Positions 32,773 to 44,659 are shown, counted from the first letter of the stretch. The stretch: DNA of 64,000 bases from Ryuthela nishihirai (GCA_038380435.1 JAWZYU010000056.1:2542001-2606000); one strand, 5' to 3'. Numbers and translations: made by a program. The notes: a model not told the origin generated them from the letters alone.

Positions 32773-33813
32773 TAATATTAGCTACGTTAGTGATATGGAA
32801 AAATATTATGCATGTGTGACATGACAACAAACTCGTCCACCTACGTTAATCAATTCGGTGTATTTAAAATATTTTTTCTCAGTATAACCATCTATAGTTC
32901 TTTCGAGGTACAAAGAAATAATTAACGTTAAGGAGAAAGGATTTTAGGAATGTGAAGTTCCCATTTCACACTAATCAATATTGTATTTTTCTTAATGTTT
33001 CTAAGCTGAATATTATGATCATCCTCAAGTCCTAATCATAGATATTATAATTCGAATCATTATGAAGATATTTTATGATATCAAAACTATGTAGGTACGG
33101 AAAGTGTGAGAGTCGACATCAGAAATGTTAGTGAAATAACTCTTCTATCTATGAGCACATATTCATAAAGCAACTAATTAATATATCAGTTAATTAATCC
33201 TCCACGCATTAACAGTCTTTGGAACTCAAAAAATGCTTAATTTAAAAAAAAATGTTTCTCTTATGGTACAAAAGGAACTTTTGACTCATACCGATTATAG
33301 TGATGCCACTGTAAAACTTTCAATGTCAATCCTGTATTATATTCAAAAATTACTTTACTGTATCATATGTTTGAACATCAAAGCAGATTCAGAGATTAAT
33401 TGTTTTAGCTATTTACTCAGACCAAAAATTATCCCGAAAAACGAGTTTCATATTTGTTCTACTCATTCTTCATAGCAGAATAATTTATCATAACGAAATT
33501 TTAAAATTACTGCTCGTTTCGTTAAAATATTTCTTTTGAATAATTGCAAAAATACCGATGTTTTATTTGTGGTATAATGATAATAGATTTCGTGGCGAAA
33601 GGCATATTTCGTATACCGTATACCTGCAGTGTACAGGAGAGCACAAAAAATTAAATCTACCTCGTAGCCTTTTGATATTTTCGACTAAAATATTTAGCGT
33701 CCTCTTTTGTGATTGCGCCCCGAATTCATAATCACGTAAGTCCAAAATTTTATAACTTAAACCTTTCGATATATCTTTCTTGACTAGTTTTTAACCGTAA
33801 AGCCTGCGAAATG
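32773..33813. other. No feature recognised
   Basis: AT-rich single-copy-looking sequence. Short frames have no motifs. Confidence 0.35.
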
Positions 33814-34329
33814 AAGGAAATTTAACTACTACTGGCTTTTTGTCTTCAATTTCTTGAAATATTTTTAGTAATTAATATATATGATTTTCATTAATATTTT
33901 AATCATTTTAGAAATATTAATTTGAAGTATTTTGCAGTAGTAAATAATATACTTCATAACTTACCACTTCTTATATTAAATTAATTTGCTAATAAAGAAC
34001 ATAGTAGAGTTAGTATTTGCCTCTCGGAAAATCATTCCACCACCCTACACTTGTAATAGAACACATTGCTCGAACATATTACACATCTCCTGTAGAGAAA
34101 ACTTCCTATGGCTTTCGCTCACGTCCGAGAGGCTATTACAGAAAAAATAAAATAATAAAAAACGAACAGTTTCGTTTTCGTCTACGTCTTACGTATATTA
34201 GCGTAAAAATTATTTGCATTGACATGTGACACATATTCGTGATAAGTAGTCATTAAAAGACAAATCTTACAGCTTTTCGGAAGTTGCTTATGTACACTGC
34301 TTGGTGAAAAAAATAAAAATTAGGTTTAA

Positions 34330-34730
34330 TATAGTGTGGGAACTCCTCCCGTCCTGAGATCTGTACCTTCAGAACAGTTTGATTTCGATGTGGTATAGAT
34401 TATGTAATACTCTGTAGACATTTTGTGTGGTAGGAAGCCATTCCATTTGCAATTCAGCACACAGTTTTTTCAGGGTCGGCTACAGTGCAGTGGATGACTG
34501 TATGTCACGCGCCCCTATATTCCACAAAGTTTCACTGAAATTCAGATCAGGTTACTAAGATGATCGAAAAAAATATTATATTTTCCATCATATATTTCAT
34601 ACCAGTTAGAGACAATTTCGCACAGTGGACTTTGCATTATCACATTAAAACTGTTGATCTCCATCAGGGAATAAATGATAGCTGAAGGTTTTGTATATTC
34701 GGATATATTTTTTTAATATGCTGTCGCATT
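34330..34730 (-). pseudogene. Tc1-like transposase C-terminal relic (unit 1)
   Basis: Reading leftward in shifting frames: CDNAKSTVRNCL (second catalytic Asp region), a stop-containing stretch, PDLNFSETLWNIGARDIQSS (the 'PDLNPIExLW' block, with Ser-Glu in place of Ile-Glu), LKKLCAELQMEWLPTTQNVY, and SQDGRSSHTI at the end. This order is the tail of a Tc1-like transposase, different in lineage from the others in the window. Stops in every block make it dead. An unassigned 92-codon frame at 34,773-35,051 lies upstream and may be an earlier part. Confidence 0.65.
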
Positions 34731-35387
34731 TTGTCGACCCCTCAGACATATCAGTGGGCTCAGTCTATGACGTTAACAATCCACACAAACACAATCTAGT
34801 TTCCTTTTAGCAGCTTGTAAAGTAGATGTGACACATAAAGTTTTGATTCCACCTTCTGTTGTGTTGACACCATACTGTAGGTCTGCCATCTGCCAAAAAG
34901 ATCGTATATCTCGAGTCATCTGATCACATATACTTTCACCCGTCCTCCGTAGTCCACTCAATTGTTTCTTGATACCAGCCACTGAGGCCTTATTTTCGAT
35001 TATCTTGTTGACACTAAAGGTTTCCGAACAGTACTGAATGCCTAATCGCAAACAATTACAATCCCTCTGTATTGTTCGAAATGATATGAATTGATCTGAG
35101 CTATAGTATAAGCAGCAGTCAATTGATGAATGGTTGAATATTGACTTGAAATCACAATCTTCTACAATTCTCTATTTCCTCTATCTTGCAATAATGGACA
35201 TCTCCATAATTACTCCTATTAATATGTATTACGTATATATGTATAGCCTCCATCGAGATTCCATCTCCTAAATATATTTATTTATTTTATAATTTTTAGC
35301 CTAGAAAGGTCTTGTGTTTCTATGTTGTTGTTTTTTCTATGATTATCCTAGCTCACCATTCCGGAAGTAGGCTATACCACACATGTG

Positions 35388-35935
35388 GCATGAGAGTAAC
35401 AGACGAATAGGGATTGCTGCCTTGACTTTTAAGAATCTATGGAGATTGTGGTGAAATAGGCGTATACACCTAGAGACTAAAATTAGACTGTATAATAGTT
35501 TGGTTCTTTCTAGGGTTAGTTATGGTAGTGAAACTTGGACGCTGTGTAAACAAGATAACAGGAAACTAGATGCTTTTGATTCTAGATGCTTACGTAGTAT
35601 CTTGGGTATTAGGTGGTTTAACTTTGTAACTAATGACGAGGTTAGGCAAAGGAGTGTGCAACATCCTTTACACATCATTATCGTGCAGAGAGAGACTCCG
35701 TTGGTTTGGCCATGTTGCCCGTATGGATAATTATAGATTGGCGAATAGGGTTATCAACAGTGTGTCTAAAGGCCTCAGAAGGAAGGGGAGACCTAGGAAG
35801 CGGGGTGTGCACACAATGTCGAATAGTACCCTGTTAGAATTGGTGTGCAGTGGCCAGATTCAGCAGATGTAGCTCAGGACTGAAATGCATGGAAAACTAA
35901 ATTATACACTCTGATTAGACCTTCATACCCCATGG
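35388..35935 (+). pseudogene. RTE-like reverse transcriptase tail (unit 1)
   Basis: HESNRRIGIAALTFKNLWRL, NRRIHLETKIRLYNSLVLSR and VSYGSETWTLCKQDNRKLDA (with one stop) lead into FDSRCLRSILGIRWFNFVTN and DEVRQRS. A frameshift follows, then RLRWFGHVARMDNYRLANRV and GLRRKGRPRKRG. This is the post-catalytic 'YGSETWT ... RLRWFGHV.RM ... GRP+KRW' tail of an RTE-like non-LTR RT. The catalytic domain is absent here; part of it (NADD box) is kept in the paralogue at 61.9 kb. Confidence 0.9.
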
Positions 35936-36030
35936 CTGGTTGATTATGACGATGAGTTCTGTATCTGAGTTACTATTGACATAACATGGCCTAACATACT
36001 TAATGAAATGGCCTTTAGTCTTTTCATGAA

Positions 36031-36086
36031 CGAGTTCCTAAAGAGTGCATGTATTATTTAGTGTACATGCGCTCTTTAGGGACTCG
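36031..36086 (+). repeat. 3'-region hairpin of the RTE-like repeat (unit 1)
   Basis: CGAGTTCCTAAAGAGTGCAT and its near inverse ATGCGCTCTTTAGGGACTCG pair as a ~23-bp stem with two mismatches and a ~10-base loop. The same hairpin is at 38,618-38,673, and decayed at 63.14-63.2 kb. Position downstream of the RT tail suggests a 3' UTR structure. Confidence 0.7.
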
Positions 36087-36392
36087 TCTCCAAATTTCGT
36101 AACGATTTTAGGAGAAAGGATATGTTCCAATGTGGAACTCCTTACCTTTTAATATAAATATATTACTCTTTTTAATATTATAGACATTAATGTCTATAAC
36201 ATAATAATAAATAATTAAAATGCTATATTTATAAAAATAATTTTAATAAAAATAATTTTAAATTACTAATTAAAAAAATAGAACAATTTCAAATGCTATA
36301 TTTATTTTTACGATTAGTATATTTTTGCATTCTTCGATTACAAAAATCAGTTTTTTTTTTACATATATTATCGCTTGTAATTAACTGTTACT

Positions 36393-36400
36393 GGCTTTTT
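36393..36400 (+). other. 8-bp filler at the tandem junction
   Basis: GGCTTTTT sits between the two units. With the preceding ACT it copies ACTGGCTTTTT, which is found a few bases inside each unit start (33,830-33,841). This fits a templated insertion at the breakpoint. Confidence 0.8.
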
Positions 36401-36916
36401 AAGGAAATTTAACTACTACTGGCTTTTTGTCTTCAATTTCTTGAAATATTTTTAGTAATTAATATATATGATTTTCATTAATATTTTAATCATTTTAGAA
36501 ATATTAATTTGAAGTATTTTGCAGTAGTAAATAATATACTTCATAACTTACCACTTCTTATATTAAATTAATTTGCTAATAAAGAACATAGTAGAGTTAG
36601 TATTTGCCTCTCGGAAAATCATTCCACCACCCTACACTTGTAATAGAACACATTGCTCGAACATATTACACATCTCCTGTAGAGAAAACTTCCTATGGCT
36701 TTCGCTCACGTCCGAGAGGCTATTACAGAAAAAATAAAATAATAAAAAACGAACAGTTTCGTTTTCGTCTACGTCTTACGTATATTAGCGTAAAAATTAT
36801 TTGCATTGACATGTGACACATATTCGTGATAAGTAGTCATTAAAAGACAAATCTTACAGCTTTTCGGAAGTTGCTTATGTACACTGCTTGGTGAAAAAAA
36901 TAAAAATTAGGTTTAA

Positions 36917-37317
36917 TATAGTGTGGGAACTCCTCCCGTCCTGAGATCTGTACCTTCAGAACAGTTTGATTTCGATGTGGTATAGATTATGTAATACTCT
37001 GTAGACATTTTGTGTGGTAGGAAGCCATTCCATTTGCAATTCAGCACACAGTTTTTTCAGGGTCGGCTACAGTGCAGTGGATGACTGTATGTCACGCGCC
37101 CCTATATTCCACAAAGTTTCACTGAAATTCAGATCAGGTTACTAAGATGATCGAAAAAAATATTATATTTTCCATCATATATTTCATACCAGTTAGAGAC
37201 AATTTCGCACAGTGGACTTTGCATTATCACATTAAAACTGTTGATCTCCATCAGGGAATAAATGATAGCTGAAGGTTTTGTATATTCGGATATATTTTTT
37301 TAATATGCTGTCGCATT
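36917..37317 (-). pseudogene. Tc1-like transposase C-terminal relic (unit 2)
   Basis: Identical to the unit 1 relic, with the same lesions (for example the NFSETLW block). Confidence 0.65.
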
Positions 37318-37974
37318 TTGTCGACCCCTCAGACATATCAGTGGGCTCAGTCTATGACGTTAACAATCCACACAAACACAATCTAGTTTCCTTTTAGCAG
37401 CTTGTAAAGTAGATGTGACACATAAAGTTTTGATTCCACCTTCTGTTGTGTTGACACCATACTGTAGGTCTGCCATCTGCCAAAAAGATCGTATATCTCG
37501 AGTCATCTGATCACATATACTTTCACCCGTCCTCCGTAGTCCACTCAATTGTTTCTTGATACCAGCCACTGAGGCCTTATTTTCGATTATCTTGTTGACA
37601 CTAAAGGTTTCCGAACAGTACTGAATGCCTAATCGCAAACAATTACAATCCCTCTGTATTGTTCGAAATGATATGAATTGATCTGAGCTATAGTATAAGC
37701 AGCAGTCAATTGATGAATGGTTGAATATTGACTTGAAATCACAATCTTCTACAATTCTCTATTTCCTCTATCTTGCAATAATGGACATCTCCATAATTAC
37801 TCCTATTAATATGTATTACGTATATATGTATAGCCTCCATCGAGATTCCATCTCCTAAATATATTTATTTATTTTATAATTTTTAGCCTAGAAAGGTCTT
37901 GTGTTTCTATGTTGTTGTTTTTTCTATGATTATCCTAGCTCACCATTCCGGAAGTAGGCTATACCACACATGTG

Positions 37975-38522
37975 GCATGAGAGTAACAGACGAATAGGGA
38001 TTGCTGCCTTGACTTTTAAGAATCTATGGAGATTGTGGTGAAATAGGCGTATACACCTAGAGACTAAAATTAGACTGTATAATAGTTTGGTTCTTTCTAG
38101 GGTTAGTTATGGTAGTGAAACTTGGACGCTGTGTAAACAAGATAACAGGAAACTAGATGCTTTTGATTCTAGATGCTTACGTAGTATCTTGGGTATTAGG
38201 TGGTTTAACTTTGTAACTAATGACGAGGTTAGGCAAAGGAGTGTGCAACATCCTTTACACATCATTATCGTGCAGAGAGAGACTCCGTTGGTTTGGCCAT
38301 GTTGCCCGTATGGATAATTATAGATTGGCGAATAGGGTTATCAACAGTGTGTCTAAAGGCCTCAGAAGGAAGGGGAGACCTAGGAAGCGGGGTGTGCACA
38401 CAATGTCGAATAGTACCCTGTTAGAATTGGTGTGCAGTGGCCAGATTCAGCAGATGTAGCTCAGGACTGAAATGCATGGAAAACTAAATTATACACTCTG
38501 ATTAGACCTTCATACCCCATGG
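37975..38522 (+). pseudogene. RTE-like reverse transcriptase tail (unit 2)
   Basis: Identical to the unit 1 copy, including its in-frame stop and its frameshift before RLRWFGHV. Sharing these lesions shows that duplication came after inactivation. Confidence 0.9.
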
Positions 38523-38979
38523 CTGGTTGATTATGACGATGAGTTCTGTATCTGAGTTACTATTGACATAACATGGCCTAACATACTTAATGAAATGGCC
38601 TTTAGTCTTTTCATGAACGAGTTCCTAAAGAGTGCATGTATTATTTAGTGTACATGCGCTCTTTAGGGACTCGTCTCCAAATTTCGTAACGATTTTAGGA
38701 GAAAGGATATGTTCCAATGTGGAACTCCTTACCTTTTAATATAAATATATTACTCTTTTTAATATTATAGACATTAATGTCTATAACATAATAATAAATA
38801 ATTAAAATGCTATATTTATAAAAATAATTTTAATAAAAATAATTTTAAATTACTAATTAAAAAAATAGAACAATTTCAAATGCTATATTTATTTTTACGA
38901 TTAGTATATTTTTGCATTCTTCGATTACAAAAATCAGTTTTTTTTTTACATATATTATCGCTTGTAATTAACTGTTACT

Positions 38980-39560
38980 ATCTTAACAATGATTTGATAT
39001 GCTTACATCAGTACAAAAGAGTTTCTTACACAAAATACATATGTTACATAAATGAGAGTGACGATCCGGTTTTGAATGGGATGCTAAATTAGTCTGAGCG
39101 ACATTATTTAAGTTACGGAAGACTTGCTATGAAAATTATTAGTGATATATTTCTTGTTAATTTGTAGCGACTTACACTGAAAGTCACTGAACTAGAATCC
39201 TGTTTAAAGCCATGACGGAGACAAGTGATTAAACGGAGGTATAAAACTACACTAAAAAATGTTATGATTTATACAGGCAGCCATTTTTACTCCTCTTTTA
39301 ATAATCTTTCTTTAACAGAAACCATAAGATAAAATGAAATTTTAGCCCTTCGTTTAATGATATACAGAAATAATTAAAATTTTTATGGTAAATTAAAAGT
39401 TATGAAATTTCTTTATAATTACATTGATCACCTCAGAATAAAATAAGAAATATTATCTTTTTTAAACTATATCCCTTTATCTTTATATATGAAGTGACTC
39501 AAAAAAAAACTTATATCCATTAAGTAATAACTTACTAGATATAAGAAATGTATGAAATTT
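38980..39560 (+). repeat. 3' continuation of the RTE-like repeat
   Basis: ATCTTAACAATGATTTGATA, TTATTTAAGTTACGGAAGAC, 'ATTAGTGATATATTTCTTG', 'CACTAAAAAATGTTATGATT' and 'ACTCCTCTTTTAATAATC' all recur in order at 63.41-64.0 kb with modest divergence. No coding potential; it is probably the 3' part of the element or a shared flank. Confidence 0.75.
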
Positions 39561-39806
39561 ATATATTTTAAATCATTGTTGAAGCAATACATAAAACCTT
39601 AGATTTCATGTTTTACAAATGGAGGGAATGTAATTTTCAATATTAGAAGAAGCACAGAAAATGGCCTGTAAACACGAGACTCATCGCAACTACCTCAGGG
39701 TTATATCTGGAAGGTGTTTTGTCGACCAGCATCTGCAATTGTAGTTAAGGCAACTTGCAACGACTGAATCCGTGGTATAAAGCAATCAATAGAAGTTATC
39801 TCGGTC

Positions 39807-39880
39807 GAGAGCTGGTGGCTCAGGAATCAGAGCACCTGACATGCCATCACAAGGTCGTAGGTTCGTACTCCACCGGGATC
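39807..39880 (+). repeat. tRNA-derived SINE head (family D)
   Basis: GCTGGTGGCTCAGGAATCAG (A-box region) and AGGTTCGTACTCCACCGGG (B box) are spaced like a tRNA, but acceptor-stem bases do not pair. A poly-T-rich tail follows. It is distinct from families A and B. Confidence 0.6.
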
Positions 39881-40861
39881 AAGTCAAAATTTCCTCTATG
39901 GTTAGGATTGCTCATCCTGCTTATTATTTACGATTTTTTTTCATTTAGTTAAATAATAATATACGTTTATGTATATTATTTATCGGATTTTTTAAAATAC
40001 TTCTCTAAAATATACATCGTTTAAATCTATTTTGTGTATTGTAAATATAAAGAACCGCATAGGAAGCCTTCTACCTTTGGAGTTTGAGGTGGTTTCCTCA
40101 TTAGCCTATTCCTAAGTAGATCATATCTGGTCACTCATTCACGCCATGTAATTAATCGAGTCCTTTGGCATCAAATTGAAACTTAAACATGACCACTAAT
40201 TTGGCAGTGAAGGAATTCCCATATCTTTCCCTTTTTTCACTTTTTTCAAATTCTAGCATGTAGCATGTAGCATAATTATGATATTTCGAAGTACCAGTGT
40301 AAAAGAACCCCAAATTCCGTCTGTGAGTGTTCAATAAGTGGCATGAGTCGTAAAGGACAAGACAAAAATCATCAAACGATGATCCCCAAGGGGCAGAATT
40401 TCGCATTCTTTGACATAATTCTCCTTAAATACTGTGGGGTAAAGATTCTCGGACATATGACCCGTGAAATCTTTTTTGTACTTCACAAGCAATACGTTTC
40501 ATCTTAATCAAGATAGCGACTGTAATGATCTCACGCGAACATGGTCACCTTCAGCCGAAAATGAAACCACTCTCAATGAAATCAGGTCTTTTCATCTTTA
40601 TGGTTTTGAGACAAGGAAGGCATTTTAAACTTTTTTTATCAATATGCAACTGGTTGCATTACCAAAACAGTCCTCCTGACCCACTGCTCTAGCATCTGAA
40701 AGTTTAAGCGTTTGAATTGATATATACTGCCTAGATAAAAAAGTACCGAATTTTTGTGATATCAGAAGAAAGCCAATTTCGATGCTCCGCAGCTTCTAAA
40801 ATATGCTTTTTATGGTAAATTCTGACGGAATATAAAGTTATCTGTCTAATATATTTACACT
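39881..40861. other. No firm feature
   Basis: AT-rich start. On the minus strand about 40,430-40,160 a frame with three stops (including KECEILPLGDHRLMIFVLSF) looks faintly coding-like but is unrecognised. Confidence 0.3.
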
Positions 40862-41580
40862 GAAGAGACAAATCATTATGATCAGGTGCCTAATATGATG
40901 TTGGTCCTCCCCGTGCCGCTAAAACAGCTATTACCCGGCGAGGCATGGACGCTACAAGATTTCTAAAGATATCTTGTGGTATCTGGTACCAACATGTTAC
41001 CAGCAGATCCTTTAACTCCTGTAATCTGAGGCTTAGCTGCCTCAGATAGGATATGCTGTTCCAACTCAAACCAAATATGTTCTATTGGATTGCTTTCTGG
41101 GGAATTTAGGGGTCAGGGCAATACCTGAAAGTTTTCTTCATGTTCCCCAAACCATTCTTGAACAATCCGGCCAGTGCGGCATGGTGCATTATCCTGCTGA
41201 AAGAAGACACTACTAGACGGGTATACTGTTGCTACGAAAGCATGTACCTGCTCTGCAATGATGTTTAGGTAGGTGGTAGACGGCATAGTTTCCTGCACAT
41301 GAATGACCGGATCCAGGATTTCCCAGCAGAACATTGCCCAAAACATTACACTTCCTCCACCGGCTTGTTTTCGTCCGCATCATGGTGCCAACACTTTTCC
41401 AGGTAAACGATGGACACGTAAACGGCCGTCCACATGGTGCAACAGGAAACGAGATTCATCGGACCATTCTTCCAATCATTCAAGGTTCAGTTTTGATCAG
41501 CGCATACCCATTGTAGGCGCTTTCGATGGTGAACTGAAGTTAGCATGGGCACTCGGAGCTGTCAGCGCCTATGGTCTCTA
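40862..41580 (-). pseudogene. Tc1-like transposase relic, C-terminal two thirds
   Basis: Read leftward: TLNDWKNGPMN (decayed 'W..DESRF' zone), the open frame 41,346-41,113 with MFWAMFCWEILDPVI and SVFFQQDNAPCRTGRIVQEW (second catalytic Asp), NFQVLPWPLNSPESNPIEHI (catalytic Glu kept), then DLLVTCWYQIPQDIFRNLVA and SMPRRVIAVLAARGGPTSY. The end near 40,862-40,905 includes a TIR-like 'CATTATGATCAGGTGCCTAA', matching the Tc1 end at 14.15 kb. The N-terminal part is lost and frames shift at least twice. Confidence 0.9.
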
Positions 41581-41589
41581 GAGGCTAAC

Positions 41590-41932
41590 ATAACACAAAA
41601 GCTAAAAGAGCATATATCGTGCACAAGAGACCCCAGAAGAGTAACTTTCCTCAGAGAAAGCCATCATTTTAGGTCTCTTGTACTTATTAAGAACATTATG
41701 ACCATAATTAAGCAAAGAAGAAATTATCTTATTAGGATTATTTTCAACAGCCTCAAAATACCTTTTTCAGATGCGTTTAATGTGAGTATATATGTGGTCG
41801 ATGCCCAAGTATTTATGAAGTTGTCTGTGAGTAACAAACCAAGGGGCATTGACCGCAGAACTCAATATTTTGTTTTACAAAATCTGAATCTTGCGTATAT
41901 TCGTTGAGGTGGTGTTCGCCCATGTAAGAGAA
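41590..41932 (-). pseudogene. Jockey-type RT C-terminal relic
   Basis: LTWANTTSTNIRKIQIL, APWFVTHRQLHKYLGIDHIY and THIKRI, then RYFEAVENNPNKIISS: the 'NKIL..I..APWFV.N..LH.DL.I..I...I' pattern ending jockey-clade RTs, with two stops or frame slips. Same subfamily as the copy at 59.15-59.65 kb. It lies against the start of the Tc1 relic, same strand. Confidence 0.88.
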
Positions 41933-44082
41933 GAAATTTTATTGTTTTAAAAGTATTATGTATAGAAAAGTAATTTGAAAAATTCGTGGTAATTTTTAAG
42001 ATACATTCTACTAACATCAATAACATACCCGCTTTTCTCAGAGAGGTGTGGGAAATGCAACCTTTTTGATTTAAGAATTAAAAGACGATGACTTGGCGAT
42101 GAAAGAAATAAACTTGGAGACTTCAGCCTGCTATCGAAACGCATCTGAACAGAAAAAAATATTATAAGAAAACAGGAGTTCTGACTTCAAATTTTCGGCA
42201 TTATTTCTTTGTAGACTCTCCTCCCTGACAAACCAACAGACAGAAAAATCTCACCTTTTGGGAATAACAGAATACGTTTAACACAAAAAGGCTTGGAAGA
42301 TGCCTTAGGCAGATGGCTCAACAGTCTGATCTTGCTGAATTTCAAGATGATGAAGATAAGCAGAAGAAAAGAAGAAGCAAGCACCTCTCGGGCGTCACAA
42401 GGCACCACAGTTTGCCGTTTATTATTGCACCTTTTCTTTACAATAATAATAATAATTGTTGATTTGCAGAAATTATATAGAATTTCGGAAAATCTATTGT
42501 AAACTTCCCGTATGAAATCTAAAAACTAAAGTATTTAAATCTTGGAAAAGAAACCGAATTTTTGAACGCAGCACAGGCTTCTCTGTGTTCCTGAAAAATG
42601 TTCCAGTTCGGTTCTATATGAAATGCTTTGAAACCAAGGTATATATTATTCATGCTGCAAAACTTATTTAAATAATATACGGATTACGAAGTAATTGAGC
42701 CCTTTCTAGAGCACTTGAAGGTCCGACAGGCATTGGCAAAAATTCGTTAGGACGAAATGGAGGAACAATATATGAAATTAGCATTAGCTTAATATTTTCA
42801 ATGATTATTTTATTTCAAATTTTATTTTTTTAAATAATCATTTCTACTGCTTAAATACTGACAGTAAAACGCAAAATTAAAAGAAATATGCTTTACAATA
42901 TATAAAGTAATAAATTTTAATTTAGTCCATTATTTGTTCTATATTATTCATTATTACCAATAATATCATAAATTCAAAATACTGAATCATTTTTATCTGT
43001 TCGATTAACTCGGTGGTCCAATGCTTACAGGAAACCTACCATGTTACAGCCATTGCCATAGATCAACACGACATAATACTCTAAAACTGGTGTTCGTGGA
43101 TGGATTCTATGAAATTTGTACCTTTACCTAATTTTGTTCTACGTGGTGTGTTTTATCACTTTAATTAGATAATTTTCAAAACGGTTGAATTGCGCTGTTT
43201 AAACAATGTACTTTGAAAATTATGTACACTACAGAAGCAAGTGTCATATCAGAGCCATCTAATGCAATATTTTTAAAACAAATCTAATTCCTTTATCTAG
43301 TAAATCTTGACAGTAAATTTGGAAGACTAGATTTCTTTTCCACCTCTTCTCATCCTTTTTCCTACGAGAATGAAATTTCAATAATGCGTTCATACTATAA
43401 AAGAAAAACTGAGATTAAGCATTTGCAGTGTTATTGAATAAAAGACTTTAAAATGTTGGAGGAGAGTACTAAAAATATACCTGAAATCGGAGGAGAGCAA
43501 CTTTTTAATCTGCGAAACTCCTTTTCAAATATTAACTTGATGCGACTCTTCATACTTTTAACGTACTGACCACAGCTGACCGAGAGCACCCCATAAGCCT
43601 TGCTTGTGGGGTGTTCAGGCATTAAAAACTTTTAATCGCGTTCGTGTAATGAGAGCTCTATTATTTTGAAAAGAAGCTAATGAAAAACGATTTTAATGTT
43701 TATAATATTCAGTTTAAAATTTCCGCAACACATAATTGGCGCATCACTGACTTAATTAACGATTACTTTGGAGGCAAAAACAAATCCCAAAAGCTGAAAT
43801 AATCAAATTGTGTTTGACCTCATTTGCTTATTTATAAACATAAATACAGTTGACTCACATTATAAGATGTAGCTGCGTTCCCAATGATAGCAGTGAATAT
43901 CGAACCCACGTAAATCAAGATACTTTCATCGTGAAATAATAGGGGCTGAGTTCTGGAACGCAAAAGAATTCGATGCTTCCAGTTTATTCGTTATTAGAAC
44001 AACGTTTTACTCAGTAGTAAAGAATCACAGGATTATGTCCTGTAGACATGGAACTCATGAAATAATACGCTGAAAAAATTTG
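41933..44082. other. Mostly featureless
   Basis: A plus-strand stretch near 42,265-42,410 reads RLGRCLRQMAQQSDLAEFQD then KQKKRRSKHLSGVTRHHS, protein-like but unrecognised. A hairpin CACCCCATAAG/CTTGTGGGGTG lies at about 43,588-43,614. The rest is AT-rich. Confidence 0.35.
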
Positions 44083-44423
44083 GTTTTGCCATGAGTGGGA
44101 TTCGAATTCATGTCTCCAGGAAACATGCCTGTTATGCTACCACTACACCATGAATGGCTAAACTTTCTCAGCTTGTGTGACCTTATAAACTTTCCAGATT
44201 ATTTTTATTTTTATTTGATACGCACAGTGGCGCCATCTGTCCGGGAAGTGGACAACTCTGTTGCCTCATATAGAAGGAATTCGAATCAAATAAAAAGCAA
44301 ATCCGGAAAGTTTATAAGGTCATGCAAACTGAGAAAAGGTTAGCCATTGGTGGTGTAGTGATAGCATAACAGGCATGTTTCGTGGCGACGTGGGTTCAAA
44401 TTCCACTCATGGCAAAAGGTTTT
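44083..44423. repeat. Inverted pair of tRNA-like repeats, about 135-bp arms
   Basis: The right arm (44,286-44,423) holds GCCATTGGTGGTGTAGTGAT and GTGGGTTCAAATTCCACTCA, tRNA A- and B-box-like, preceded by CTGAGAAAAGGTTA. The left arm (44,083-44,218) is its inverse with scattered changes. A spacer of about 67 bp includes GTGGCGCCATCTGT. The structure would fold into a long hairpin. The head resembles a tRNA-Gly- or tRNA-Asp-type gene in its A box, but I would not call it a functional tRNA. Confidence 0.8.
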
Positions 44424-44659
44424 ACTATTTTTTAACGTTCAAGAGCACCTAATTATTATACAAACGAAAGTTTAAAAATACTATGAATATATTATTAATG
44501 AACTTTTTATATCTCCACAATGAGAAGCTCGGTCAATGTGGAATCACCGAACGCATCCGCCACTTTTGAAGAGGGTTTAGTGTCATTTGAAATGATATTG
44601 AAGTATAGTTAAGATGCATATTAAACTGCTGCACTAATCAGGTTTAATTAGTTGGGGAT
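44424..44659. other. No feature recognised
   Basis: AT-rich spacer between the inverted pair and the R2 repeat. Confidence 0.35.

Larger units (their letters stand above)
33814..36392 (+). repeat. Tandem duplication, unit 1 (2,579 bp)
   Basis: This block starts at AAGGAAATTTAACTACTACT and is repeated 2,587 bp downstream. I see no base difference in any stretch compared, and spacing stays constant to the end, so there are no net indels. Between the units lies an 8-base filler, GGCTTTTT (36,393-36,400). Contents include a Tc1 relic, an RTE-like RT tail and a 3' hairpin. Confidence 0.95.
36401..38979 (+). repeat. Tandem duplication, unit 2 (2,579 bp)
   Basis: It matches 33,814-36,392 base for base wherever compared. 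The match stops at TTAACTGTTACT; the next bases (ATCTTAACAATG) continue into sequence that is also contiguous in the paralogue at 63.4 kb. The right edge of unit 2 is thus ancestral, and the junction after unit 1 is the new one. Confidence 0.95.

Noticed and set aside
42265..42410. Short plus-strand coding-like text (QKKRRSKHLSG...)
   Set aside because: Too short and without a recognisable family or splice signals; kept only as a remark.
43588..43614. Stem-loop resembling a bacterial terminator
   Set aside because: The context is eukaryotic, there is no gene upstream and no T tract follows. Treated as a chance hairpin.
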